Translations under genes and position numbers: made by a program
NCBI RefSeq assembly: GCF_000971195.1
Contig: NZ_BBLZ01000003.1
Location: 62,001-126,000, forward strand
Direction of reading: 5' to 3'
Length of the DNA stretch: 64,000 nt
Source of the DNA: Demequina soli
GTDB taxonomy: Bacteria > Actinomycetota > Actinomycetes > Actinomycetales > Demequinaceae
Shown: positions 42,928-50,330 of the stretch, piece by piece
Position numbering within the stretch: position 1 is the first letter of the stretch
How the letters are laid out: the number at the start of each line of letters is the position of its first letter
Notes under the pieces: generated by a model
Database searches by the model: none
The model's input: the letters and a program-made list of their open reading frames with translations, nothing else
What the model was told of the DNA's origin: nothing

Positions 42928-43758
42928 GTGACCGTCATCGACCAGCCGAGGCCCACGCTCGACGAGATCATCGCGCAGATCGGCGAGGCGGGTGCCCGCA
43001 TCTGCGACATCGAGGCCTCCGAGGCCGGCGCCGGCAACATCTCCGTCTACATGGGCTGGGACGTCGAGGTCCGCCGCCACTTCCCGAACGCCGAGGAGAT
43101 CGAGCTCCCCGTCCCCGCGCCCGCCCTCGCCGGCGGCACCGTGCTCGCGACCGGCTCCGGTCGCCGCCTCCGCCAGATCGAGCAGGAGCCGCTCGCCGCG
43201 ATCGGCGCGGTCAAGATCCACGAGGGCGGCCGCACCGGCACGCTCTACACCTCCAACGTGCGCAAGTTCGCGCGCCTCACCTCCGAGTTCAACTCGCACC
43301 TCGCGGTGCACCAGGACCAGGTCGAGCGCCGCGGCATCGACTTCCAGGCGGTCGTCCACGCGCAGCCGCCGCACCTCACCTACCTCTCGCACATCCCCGC
43401 CTACCGCGACACCGCGCGCATGAACGCCGCGATCCTGCGCTGGGAGCCGGAGAGCATCGTGTCGCTGTCGCAGGGCATCGCGGTGCTGCCGTTCTTCATC
43501 CCGGGCTCGGAGGAGATGGGCACCGCCAACGTCGAGGGCCTGCGCCAGTTCGAGATCACGCTGTGGTCCAAGCACGGCACCATGTCCCGCTCGGACATCT
43601 CGGTCTACCGCGCGGTGGACCGCGTCGAGTATGCCGAGACCGGCGCGAAGTACGAGTACATGGACCTCGTCGCCGGCGGCCGCGCCGAGGGGCTCACCAA
43701 GGCCGAGGTCCGCTCCGTCGCCGAGACCTTCGGCATCGACTCCCCCTGGCTCGCGTAG
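42928..43758 (+). CDS. rhaD: Rhamnulose-1-phosphate aldolase, class II (RhaD type)
   Basis: Zinc-dependent retro-aldol cleavage of L-rhamnulose-1-phosphate to DHAP and L-lactaldehyde. 276 residues, close to the usual 274. Matches to known RhaD include GAGNISVYMGWD, LATGSGRRLRQIEQEPLAAIGAVKIHEGG, the zinc-binding FQAVVHAQPPHLTYLSHI, GIAVLPFFIPGSEEMGTANVEGL and WSKHGTMSRSDISVYRAVDRVEYAETGAKYEYMDLVAGG. The usual HxH zinc pair reads HAQPPHL, a variant spacing. GTG start after ACAGGAGGACATC. Stand-alone gene with its own LacI-type operator, duplicating the activity of the fused aldolase at 37711. Confidence 0.9.
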   Translation: MTVIDQPRPTLDEIIAQIGEAGARICDIEASEAGAGNISVYMGWDVEVRRHFPNAEEIELPVPAPALAGGTVLATGSGRRLRQIEQEPLAAIGAVKIHEGGRTGTLYTSNVRKFARLTSEFNSHLAVHQDQVERRGIDFQAVVHAQPPHLTYLSHIPAYRDTARMNAAILRWEPESIVSLSQGIAVLPFFIPGSEEMGTANVEGLRQFEITLWSKHGTMSRSDISVYRAVDRVEYAETGAKYEYMDLVAGGRAEGLTKAEVRSVAETFGIDSPWLA

Positions 43759-43777
43759 CCGTAGCCTGCTCGCCGTC

Positions 43778-43807
43778 GGGCCCGCGCTCCGTCTGGGGCG
43801 CGGGCCC
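43778..43807 (+). terminator. rhaD terminator
   Basis: Stem GGGCCCGCGC/GCGCGGGCCC with a 10-nt loop, 20 nt after the rhaD stop. Confidence 0.7.
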
Positions 43808-43845
43808 TCTGCGCGCGCCGGGCGTCGGGCGCCGCTCGCCCCTTT

Positions 43846-44000
43846 GGCATCGGATCGTGCGGCCCGAGGCCTTCCCAGGCTCGTGCGGCATCGTCTGGTG
43901 CGATCCCGGTGTGGAGCCACCGCCGGCTCCCCCACGGCGGATCGCACCAGACGATGCCGCTGAGAGCCGGGTCCACGCCCACGTCGCACGATTCGATGCG
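43846..44000. repeat. REP-like repeat family 1, inverted pair (copies A and D)
   Basis: Copy A (+): GGCATCGGATCGTGCGG at 43846-43862, then GGCATCGTCTGGTGCGATCC starting exactly 41 nt after the first block's start. Copy D (-): GCATCGAATCGTGCG near 43999, then the same second block 42 nt on. The inner blocks are a perfect 22-bp inverted repeat (43885-43906 with 43939-43960) around a 32-nt loop. Two units facing each other is the layout of a REPIN. Confidence 0.75.
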
Positions 44001-44008
44001 ACAGACAC

Positions 44009-44055
44009 CGACGGGCCCCGGCCCGCCTCGTGGTGAGGCGGGCCGGGGCCCGTCG
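44009..44055. terminator. Very stable hairpin, fucO terminator
   Basis: Perfect 21-bp stem with the 5-nt loop GTGGT; arms 44009-44029 (starting CGACGGGCCCCGG) and 44035-44055. Lies 16 nt after the fucO stop on the minus strand. Confidence 0.8.
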
Positions 44056-44071
44056 GCCGGGGCGCTGAGGC

Positions 44072-45238
44072 TCAGCCCACCGTCACCCCGAGGAGCGACC
44101 GGTAGAGGGTCTCGAACTCGGCGACGCTGGTGTCGCGCGGGTTGCCGCCGGCGCAGACATCGTCGAACGCGGCCTGCGCGAGCGCGGGGATGTCCGCGGA
44201 CCGCGCGCCGATCTCGTCGATGGTGAGCGGGTTGCCCAGGTCCCGCGTGAGCTCGGCGACGGCCTCGACGGCCGCCTCCCGTGCATCGTCCAGGGGCATC
44301 GCGTACGCGCCCTCGACGCCGAACGCGGCCGCGATGTCGCGGTACTTCTCCCCCGTGTGCGGCGCGTTGAACGCCATCACCGGCGCGAGCAGGATGCCGT
44401 TCGCGACGCCGTGCGGCGCCTGGTAGAACGCTCCGAGCGGGTGCGCCATCGCGTGCACGATGCCCAGGCCGACGTTCGAGTAGCCCATGCCCGCCACGTA
44501 CTGCGCGAGCGACATGCGCTCCATGGCCTCGGCGTCGCCGTCGGCGGCCGCGCGCAGCGAGGACGCGATGATCTGGATCGCCTTGAGGTGGAACAGGTCG
44601 GACAGCTCCCACGCGTCCTTGGTCGTGTAGCCCTCGATGGCATGCGTGAGGGCGTCCAGGCCGGTCGCGACCTTGAGCGCGCGGGGCGCGCTCGCCATCA
44701 TCCCCGCGTCCACGACCGCGAGGATCGGGATGTCGTGCGGGTCGACGCACACGAACTTGCGGTTGCGCTCGACGTCCGTGATGACGTAGTTGATGGTGGT
44801 CTCCGAGCCGGTGCCGGCGGTGGTCGGCACGGCGATGATCGGGACGCACGGGTTCTTCGTCGGCGCGACGCCCTCGAGCGAGCGCACGTCCGCGAACTCG
44901 GGGTTGGCGACGATGATGCCGATCGCCTTGCACGTGTCCTGCGGCGAGCCGCCGCCGACCGCGATGAGCACGTCCGCACCGGACTCCTGGAACGCGGCCA
45001 CGCCGGACTGCACGTTCTCGATCGGGGGGTTCGGGAGCACGTCGCTGTAGATCTCGTACGGGAAGCCGGCCCCGTCGAGCAGGGCAGTCACCTTGCCGGT
45101 CACGCCGGTCTCGATGAGGACCTTGTCGGAGACCACGAAGGCCTTGGAGAAACCGCGAGCCTCCAGCTCCCCGGGGATCACCTCGATCGCACCCGCACCG
45201 AAGTAGGCGGTCTGGTTCCAGATCATCCGATGTGCCAC
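44072..45238 (-). CDS. fucO: Lactaldehyde reductase (iron-containing alcohol dehydrogenase)
   Basis: Reduces L-lactaldehyde to (S)-1,2-propanediol with NADH. 388 residues, colinear with E. coli FucO: AHRMIWNQTAYFGAGAIEVIP, VLIAVGGGSPQDTCKAIGIIVANPEFADVRSLEG (NAD loop), IIAVPTTAGTGSETTINYVITD, KFVCVDPHDIPILAVVDAGMM, the iron ligands in GLDALTHAIEGY, GIVHAMAHPLGAFYQAPHGVANGILL, and the end IPALAQAAFDDVCAGGNPRDTS. The GTG start aligns with FucO's start and follows GGAGGTGCGAC. A LacI-type rhamnose operator lies 64-75 bp upstream, placing it in the rhamnose regulon. It gives lactaldehyde a reductive exit beside the oxidative route. Confidence 0.95.
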   Translation of the reverse strand: MAHRMIWNQTAYFGAGAIEVIPGELEARGFSKAFVVSDKVLIETGVTGKVTALLDGAGFPYEIYSDVLPNPPIENVQSGVAAFQESGADVLIAVGGGSPQDTCKAIGIIVANPEFADVRSLEGVAPTKNPCVPIIAVPTTAGTGSETTINYVITDVERNRKFVCVDPHDIPILAVVDAGMMASAPRALKVATGLDALTHAIEGYTTKDAWELSDLFHLKAIQIIASSLRAAADGDAEAMERMSLAQYVAGMGYSNVGLGIVHAMAHPLGAFYQAPHGVANGILLAPVMAFNAPHTGEKYRDIAAAFGVEGAYAMPLDDAREAAVEAVAELTRDLGNPLTIDEIGARSADIPALAQAAFDDVCAGGNPRDTSVAEFETLYRSLLGVTVG

Positions 45239-45301
45239 GTCGCACCTCCATGTCCGGGCCCGCGCGCGGCGCGTCACCGCTGGAGACGCCGGCCCTTGCA
45301 T

Positions 45302-45313
45302 TGAATCGTTTCA
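45302..45313 (-). promoter_or_regulatory. LacI-type operator upstream of fucO
   Basis: TGAATCGTTTCA on the plus strand, identical in sequence to the rhaD site. It lies between fucO and the divergent MBL gene, closer to fucO. Confidence 0.75.
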
Positions 45314-45339
45314 CTACGCGCGGCGCCCGACGAGAGGCT

Positions 45340-45367
45340 TTGGTCCCAGGCCGGACGCCGCTATGCT
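45340..45367 (+). promoter_or_regulatory. Promoter for the MBL-fold gene
   Basis: TTGGTC (45340-45345) and TATGCT (45362-45367) with a 16-nt spacer. Just downstream GGAAGTAACTTTC (45376-45388) is an imperfect inverted repeat in the 5' untranslated region. AAGGAG precedes the start. Confidence 0.55.
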
Positions 45368-45419
45368 CACTGAGTGGAAGTAACTTTCTCGTAGTGAGAC
45401 GAGCCCGCGAAGGAGCGCC

Positions 45420-46055
45420 ATGCGCCTCACCCACCTCGGCCACGCCTGCTTCCTCGTGGAGACGGACGATGCGCGGCTTCTGATCGACCCCGGCGTGCTG
45501 TCGGAATTCGGCGGGGTCCGAGGACTCGACGCGGTGCTCGTGACCCACCAGCACGCGGACCACGTCGACGTCGACGGGCTGGAGGCGCTGCTCGCCGCGA
45601 ACCCGGGCGCGGCGCTCGTGGTGGATCCCGACACGGCACCCGCGGTGGCGGCGCTGTCGATCGACGCCGTGGTCGCGAGCCCCGGCGACCGCCTCACGTT
45701 CGGCGGCTCGACGGTCGACGTGCTCGGCGATCTCCACGCGGCGGTCTACGGCCCGGTGCCGGGCTGCACCAACAACGCCTATCTGGTCGACGGCGGCGCC
45801 TTCCTGCATCCCGGCGACTCGTGGGTGCGCCCCGAGGTCCCGGTCGACATCCTCGCGGTGGCGATCGACGGCCCGTGGCTCAGGCTCGCCGACGCGATCG
45901 ACTACGTGCGCGCGGTGGCCCCCCGGGTCGCGGTGCCCATGCACGAGGGCGAGACGACCGACCCCGCGAAGTACGCCGGGATGCTCGCCGCGCTGAGCCC
46001 CGACGGCGTGGTCCGCCGGCTCGTCCAGGGCGAGGCGGCCTCGTTCGACGGCTGA
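45420..46055 (+). CDS. MBL-fold metallo-hydrolase
   Basis: 211 residues of the metallo-beta-lactamase superfamily, small UlaG/YtnP-like type. Metal-binding HQHADHVD (in LVTHQHADHVDVDGL) is the HxHxDH motif; further ligands are FLHPGDSW (Asp) and AVPMHEGE (His). The N-terminus MRLTHLGHACFLVETDDARLLIDPGV is typical. It is probably a general hydrolase; no substrate can be assigned. Normal Shine-Dalgarno (GAAGGAGCGCC) and a regular promoter. Divergent from fucO, though no direct link to rhamnose is evident. A REP-like copy follows about 30 nt after its stop. Confidence 0.88.
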   Translation: MRLTHLGHACFLVETDDARLLIDPGVLSEFGGVRGLDAVLVTHQHADHVDVDGLEALLAANPGAALVVDPDTAPAVAALSIDAVVASPGDRLTFGGSTVDVLGDLHAAVYGPVPGCTNNAYLVDGGAFLHPGDSWVRPEVPVDILAVAIDGPWLRLADAIDYVRAVAPRVAVPMHEGETTDPAKYAGMLAALSPDGVVRRLVQGEAASFDG

Positions 46056-46086
46056 CCGGAGGCGCCCGAGGGGCCGCGCGCTCGAA

Positions 46087-46146
46087 CGGCATCGGCCCGT
46101 GCGATCGTGACGCCCGAATCCTGGCATCGGCATCGCCTGGTGCGGC
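46087..46146 (+). repeat. REP-like repeat family 1, copy B
   Basis: GGCATCGGCCCGTGCG then, 41 nt from the first block's start, GGCATCGCCTGGTGCGG. Same spacing and order as copy A. Precedes the DUF559 gene. Confidence 0.65.
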
Positions 46147-46208
46147 GTTCTCCACAGAATTGTTCTCGGGGCTGCACGGGCCGCCGTTGACCGGCTACTC
46201 CTGAGCCC

Positions 46209-47117
46209 ATGGCTACCGCCGCGCATCTCCCCGAGGAGGTGCATCGTGGCGCGCGCACCTACACCTGGGCGGAGCTGGTCACGCTCGCGAGCGTCCACCA
46301 CGTCCGCACCGCGGTGGCCTCCCAGGAGGTGTCCGCCGTGCTCCCGGGCCGCTACGCCCCGACGCCCCACCTGTGGTCGCTCGTCACGCGGGCGCACGCC
46401 GCGACCGCCGCCGGGGCGGGGCTGCTCACCGGCGCGGGAGCGCTCTTCGCGTGGGGCGGGCTGAAGCGCGCCCCGGACCGCGTGCTCGTCACCCGGGCGC
46501 GGGGGCACCGCCTCCCGACGCGACCGTGGCTCGAGTCGTTCGAGACCCGCGCCAGGCTGGCGACAGCCGGGACATGGGGACCCGTCCCGCTCGTCTCCCC
46601 CGCCGTCGCATGCGTCCACGAGTGGACCCACGGAGATCCCGAGCGGCGCGCCGGCCGGGTCATCGAGACGTTGCGCAGGAAGGCGACCACCACCGACGCC
46701 GTGCGCGCCGAGCTCGCCGATGTGGCGCGGATGCCCGACCGCGCAGGCCTGCTCGAGACGCTCGACGCCTTCGACGGTGGCGCGCACAGCTTCCTCGAGC
46801 TCGAGGCGATGACGCGGACGTTCTCGGGCACGGAGTTCGCGCGGTTCGTCCGCCAGCACGAGGTCCGCGCCCGCGGCAGCCGGTACGTCATCGACATGTA
46901 CGACCCCGCGACAAGGACGGCGGTCGAGCTCGACGGGGACGAGAACCATGCGTACGGCGAGGATCGCGAGCGTGATCTCGACCGCGACGCGGACCTCGCG
47001 ACGCTCGGGATCCAGACCGTCCGGCTCACGTACAAGCGCGTGATGGACACGCCCGGGTGGTGCATGCGGACGGTGAGGGCGGTCCTGAAGGCGCGGTCGC
47101 AGCAGCCGATGCCGTAG
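46209..47117 (+). CDS. DUF559 (Vsr/PD-(D/E)XK-like) protein flanked by inverted REP-like repeats
   Basis: 302 residues, paralogue of the protein at 20049-20972. N-terminal winged-helix part YTWAELVTLASVHHVRTAVASQEVSAVLPGRYA; C-terminal nuclease-like DUF559 domain GSRYVIDMYDPATRTAVELDGDENHAYGEDRERDLDRDADLATLGIQTVRLTYKRVMDTPGWC, with FLELEAMTRTFSGTEFARFVRQHEVRARG before it, shared almost word for word with the paralogue. The last codons (QQPMP) lie within repeat copy C, and copy B lies 62 nt before its start in the opposite orientation. Whether the protein acts on the repeats is an open question. No activity is established for the family. Confidence 0.82.
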   Translation: MATAAHLPEEVHRGARTYTWAELVTLASVHHVRTAVASQEVSAVLPGRYAPTPHLWSLVTRAHAATAAGAGLLTGAGALFAWGGLKRAPDRVLVTRARGHRLPTRPWLESFETRARLATAGTWGPVPLVSPAVACVHEWTHGDPERRAGRVIETLRRKATTTDAVRAELADVARMPDRAGLLETLDAFDGGAHSFLELEAMTRTFSGTEFARFVRQHEVRARGSRYVIDMYDPATRTAVELDGDENHAYGEDRERDLDRDADLATLGIQTVRLTYKRVMDTPGWCMRTVRAVLKARSQQPMP

Positions 47118-47154
47118 CAGCCATTCCGGGGCCTTCCCCGCACGATCCGATGCC
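47095..47154 (-). repeat. REP-like repeat family 1, copy C
   Basis: Read on the minus strand: GGCATCGGATCGTGCGG (47154-47138), identical over 17 bp to copy A, then GGCATCGGCTGCTGCGACC starting 41 nt on. It overlaps the last eight codons of the DUF559 gene. Confidence 0.7.
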
Positions 47155-47184
47155 GCAGCCGCCAGGTCGACCCACACGCAACAC

Positions 47185-47215
47185 GGCGCCGGCGGAGGAT
47201 CCCTCCGCCGGCGCC
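47185..47215. terminator. Terminator of the ABC importer operon
   Basis: Perfect 14-bp stem GGCGCCGGCGGAGG/CCTCCGCCGGCGCC with a 3-nt loop, 27 nt beyond the ATPase gene stop; may also stop the DUF559 transcript. Confidence 0.75.
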
Positions 47216-47241
47216 GGCCCCCTCAGCCCCCCTCGAGAGGC

Positions 47242-48027
47242 TCAGTCGAACATCGAGGGGCGCGCTCCCGTGATCCAGCCGACGATGTGGTCGTTGTCGG
47301 TGTCCTCGGTGCGGACGTCCGCGACCTTCTTGCCGCGGTTGAGCACCACCATGCGGTCGCACACCGCCCCCGCGAGCTGCAGGTTGTGCGTGACGAGCAC
47401 GATGGCGATCCCCTGGTCCGCCATGCGCCGGACCAGCGCCTGGACCACCTGGGTCTGCTCGTAGCCGAGCGCCGCGGTGGGCTCGTCGAGCAGCAGGATG
47501 CCGTTCTGCTCGCCGGTGACGCGCGTCGCGCTGCGCGCGAGGGCGACCACCTGGCGCTGGCCGCCGGAGAGCATCTCGACAGGGCGGGTCATGGCGGCGG
47601 TGCGGACGCCGAGCTTGTCGAGCTCCGCCTCCGACCGCTTGCGCTGCGCCTTGTGGTCGACGAATCCCAGCAGCCCGAAGAGGCCGGGCCGCAGGATCTC
47701 GCGGCCGATGTTGAGGTTGGTGGCGATGTCGAGCGCCTCGACCAGCGCGAGGTCCTGGTAGACCATCTGGATCCCGGCCTCGGTGGCGGCGCTCGGCGAG
47801 TGGAGCTCGACCTCGTCGCCGTGCACCTTCACGGTGCCTCCGGTGGGACGATGCGCGCCCGACATGATCTTGAGGAGCGTCGACTTGCCGGCGCCGTTGT
47901 CGCCGAGGAGCCCGACGACCTCCCCCTGGCCCACGCGGAAGTCGATCGAGTCGAGCGCGCGGACGTAGCCGTAGTGCATGTCGATGCCGGAGAGCTCGAG
48001 CGCGGCCGTGGTGGTCGTGGCGGTCAT
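47242..48027 (-). CDS. Sugar ABC transporter ATP-binding protein (FrcA-like, single domain)
   Basis: 261 residues with one nucleotide-binding domain: Walker A GDNGAGKST, Q-loop region AGIQMVYQDLALV, signature LSGGQRQVVALARS, Walker B ILLLDEPTAALG and switch histidine LVTHNL. The order and wording (DNGAGKSTLLKIMSGAH) match the carbohydrate-uptake-2 class, whose other members (RbsA, XylG) have two fused domains; this one has a single domain like FrcA, so it presumably works as a homodimer. Last gene of the binding protein-permease-ATPase operon. The gap to the permease gene is only 4 nt. Confidence 0.93.
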   Translation of the reverse strand: MTATTTTAALELSGIDMHYGYVRALDSIDFRVGQGEVVGLLGDNGAGKSTLLKIMSGAHRPTGGTVKVHGDEVELHSPSAATEAGIQMVYQDLALVEALDIATNLNIGREILRPGLFGLLGFVDHKAQRKRSEAELDKLGVRTAAMTRPVEMLSGGQRQVVALARSATRVTGEQNGILLLDEPTAALGYEQTQVVQALVRRMADQGIAIVLVTHNLQLAGAVCDRMVVLNRGKKVADVRTEDTDNDHIVGWITGARPSMFD

Positions 48028-48031
48028 GACC

Positions 48032-49138
48032 TCACCTCGTTCCCGTGTGGACGGATGCCTGGGCGGTGGCCATCAGGCGCTGCGACACGGTCCTGGTCAG
48101 CGACCGGTCGAGGGCGAGCGAGCCGAGCAGCAGCAGGCCGGTCGCGCCCGTGGCCCAGTAGGGCTGGATGCCCTTGATGGTGAGGCCGTTCGCGATGGTG
48201 GCGAGCACGAGCGCGCCGACCGCGACGCGGGGCAGGCTTCCGCGCCCGCCGACGAGCGACACGCCCGCGAGGGCGACGGCCGTGAGGGCCGTGAAGATCA
48301 GCGCGGGGCTGGCGTTGGGGTTGGCCTCGGTCACGGTGGCCGTGGTGACGAGGCCGCCGAGCGCGGCGCAGCCGCTGCTGATCATGAACGCCATCACCTT
48401 GTAGCGGTCGCTGTGGATGCCGGAGCGGCGCACGGCCTCCGCGCTGCCGCCGACGGCCATCAGCCTGATGCCGTCGCGTGTCTTGGTGAGGAACACGGTG
48501 CCGACGATGAAGACGCCGGCCGCGATCCACACCGGTGCCGGGACCCCGAGGTAGCGCTGCGTGCCCATGAAGTCGAGCTTCGACAGGCCCGGGATGGTGT
48601 AGCCGCCCGCGACGATCGCGGCGAGCGCGGACGTCACCGACAGCATCGCGATGGTCACGATGATCGGGTTGAAGCCGCGCAGCGAGATGACCCCGTTGAT
48701 GAACCCGATGACGACGCCGATCACCAGGCCGACCACGAGGGCGAGCCACACGGGCATGTCGTGGATCACCATCCAGCCGGTGACGCAGCTCGACAGCGCG
48801 GCGACGCCGGGGATGGACAGGTCGAGCGCGCCGCAGATGATGCCGACGGCGACGCCGGCCGCGAAGATCGCGCTGATCGCCGCCGCGTTGGCGATGAGGA
48901 TCGCGTTGTTGAGTGTTCCGAAGTAGGGGTTGGCCCACACCGCGAACACGATGATCAGCAGCAGCCACAGCACGAAGATGCCGCGGTCGCGCAGGAAGAT
49001 CAGGCCGCGCACGCCGGCGCTGTCCTTGGTGGGGGCCGCGACGGGCGCGCCCCCGGGGGCCGGGGCGGGCGAGGCGGCGCCCCCGGGGTTGCCGGGGGTC
49101 GCCGCGCCGTTCGCCTGAGCAGGGGTGGTCATCGTCAT
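48032..49138 (-). CDS. Sugar ABC transporter permease (RbsC/FrcC family)
   Basis: 368 residues. A Pro/Ala/Gly-rich N-terminus of about 40 residues precedes about ten transmembrane helices. BPD_transp_2 features: NAILIANAAAISAIFAAGVAVGIICGALDLSIPGVAALSS, NGVISLRGFNPIIVTIAMLSVTSALAAIVAGG, TRDGIRLMAVGGSAEAVRRSGI and AVALAGVSLVGGRGSLPRVAVGALVLATIANGLTI. Only one permease gene is present, so it is expected to dimerise. Lies between the binding-protein and ATPase genes; 15-nt gap to the upstream gene. Confidence 0.93.
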   Translation of the reverse strand: MTMTTPAQANGAATPGNPGGAASPAPAPGGAPVAAPTKDSAGVRGLIFLRDRGIFVLWLLLIIVFAVWANPYFGTLNNAILIANAAAISAIFAAGVAVGIICGALDLSIPGVAALSSCVTGWMVIHDMPVWLALVVGLVIGVVIGFINGVISLRGFNPIIVTIAMLSVTSALAAIVAGGYTIPGLSKLDFMGTQRYLGVPAPVWIAAGVFIVGTVFLTKTRDGIRLMAVGGSAEAVRRSGIHSDRYKVMAFMISSGCAALGGLVTTATVTEANPNASPALIFTALTAVALAGVSLVGGRGSLPRVAVGALVLATIANGLTIKGIQPYWATGATGLLLLGSLALDRSLTRTVSQRLMATAQASVHTGTR

Positions 49139-49153
49139 GTCTCTCCGTGCCGG

Positions 49154-50176
49154 TCAGTTGCCGGCGGTGGTGACCTTGAGCGGGACGGTGAGCAGCTCGC
49201 CCTCCGCGGTCGGGTCGGCCTGCATCGTCACGAGCGTGTCGAACGACTGGACCATGTCGTCGTTGAACTGCAGCGCGACGGTGGCGTACATCGTGCCGTC
49301 CTTGACCAGGCCGAGGACCTCGTCGTTGCCGCCGAAGTCCGTGACGCACGGCAGGTCCTTGCCGGCCGCCTTGAAGGCGCCGATGGCGCCGAGCGCGCCC
49401 TCGTCGTTCGCCGCGGCGACGACGTTGACGTCGGGCTTGCCCTGGAGGATCGTGCCGACGTCCGTCTGCGAGGCCGCACGGTCGCTGATGGTCCAGTTCT
49501 GCACCACGGTCGCGTCGGGCGCGGTGGCCTTGAGCGCGTCCATGAAGGCCTTGTCGGACTCCTCCTTGCCGGCGGTGCCGGCCGCGGACTCGCCGTAGAT
49601 CACGGTGCCCTTGCCGCCGAGCTTCTCATTGATGCACATGCCGGTCTGCTCGCCGAGCGCCTTGCCTCCGGCCGCGTAGTCGATGGTGTCGAACGTGATG
49701 CCGGGCTGCGGGCCGTCGAAGCCGTAGTCGGCCGGGACGCCGTTGATGAGGACGGGCACGCCCTTGTCCTGAGCCGTGTGGAGCACGTCGGTCATCGACG
49801 CGGGCGCGATCGCGATGATCCACAGCGCGCCGGCGCGGCCCGACTCGAGCACGTCGGTCACCTGCTGGACCTGCTTGGTGGGGTCGAGGCTCGGGTCCTG
49901 GACCACGACCTCCCAGCCCTTGCTGCCGCCGTAGCCGGTGACGCCCTCGGACAGGCCCTTCATCGCGGGCACCTGCAGGCCGATGGGCGAGAAGATCAGC
50001 GTCTGCGGCAGGTCCGACGCGGGGGCCGCGGAGGAGGTCGCGCTGGTCATGGACGATGCGCTGGTCGAGGGCGACGGGGTGTCGGTGCCCGGCGACGAGC
50101 ACGCCGCCAGCAGGAGCACGGTCGCGGCGCCCATGACGGCCGCCGAGCGCTTGAGGTGAAGACGGGTGCTGCTCAC
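49154..50176 (-). CDS. Sugar ABC transporter substrate-binding lipoprotein
   Basis: 340 residues with a lipoprotein signal: basic n-region HLKRS, hydrophobic VMGAATVLLL and lipobox LAAC, lipidated Cys26, then a Ser/Thr/Pro linker. The mature part is a Peripla_BP_4-type two-lobed protein (LIFSPIGLQVPAMKGLSEGVTGYGGSKGWEVVVQDPSLDPTKQVQQVTDVLESG, GKGTVIYGESAAGTAGKEESDKAFMDALK, VVAAANDEGALGAIGAFKAAG). Close to the ribose/fructose-binding group; substrate unknown. The GTG start follows AAAGGAGATCCCC. A 27-bp three-half-site operator and a 22-bp palindrome sit 42-91 bp upstream. Confidence 0.92.
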   Translation of the reverse strand: MSSTRLHLKRSAAVMGAATVLLLAACSSPGTDTPSPSTSASSMTSATSSAAPASDLPQTLIFSPIGLQVPAMKGLSEGVTGYGGSKGWEVVVQDPSLDPTKQVQQVTDVLESGRAGALWIIAIAPASMTDVLHTAQDKGVPVLINGVPADYGFDGPQPGITFDTIDYAAGGKALGEQTGMCINEKLGGKGTVIYGESAAGTAGKEESDKAFMDALKATAPDATVVQNWTISDRAASQTDVGTILQGKPDVNVVAAANDEGALGAIGAFKAAGKDLPCVTDFGGNDEVLGLVKDGTMYATVALQFNDDMVQSFDTLVTMQADPTAEGELLTVPLKVTTAGN

Positions 50177-50217
50177 GGGGATCTCCTTTGATTCCGCGAT
50201 ACGGGGTGTCCTGCAGA

Positions 50218-50267
50218 CTTTCACATCGTGAAAGCGACTTTCGTCGGTGTTCAACATGTTAAACACC
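50218..50267 (-). promoter_or_regulatory. Three-half-site operator plus 22-bp palindrome upstream of the ABC operon
   Basis: Half-sites CTTTCAC, GTGAAAG and CTTTCGT at 50218, 50228 and 50238 are each 7 bp with 3-bp gaps, giving a 10-bp period. Two bases on, 50246-50267 is a near-perfect palindrome (GGTGTT...AACATGTT...AACACC, one mismatched pair), which could bind a second regulator. Confidence 0.65.
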
Positions 50268-50330
50268 GCGTCGTGGGTTGTCTACGGTCCGCGCCGCCGA
50301 GACGAGGTTGTGACCTCGCCGCGGCGGCGC

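Noticed and set aside
43885..43960. 22-bp inverted repeat considered as the main terminator of rhaD or fucO
   Set aside because: Separate, better-placed hairpins exist for both genes (43778-43807 and 44009-44055), and the sequence recurs with fixed spacing elsewhere, so it is treated as a repeat.
46209..47117. AbiEi-type antitoxin, hence a type IV toxin-antitoxin system
   Set aside because: Only the N-terminal winged-helix part is similar; no AbiEii-like nucleotidyltransferase toxin gene is adjacent to either DUF559 gene.
43605..47177. A 1190-codon open frame on the minus strand spanning rhaD end, fucO, MBL and DUF559
   Set aside because: It crosses terminators and repeats and shadows three genes with clear motifs in other frames.
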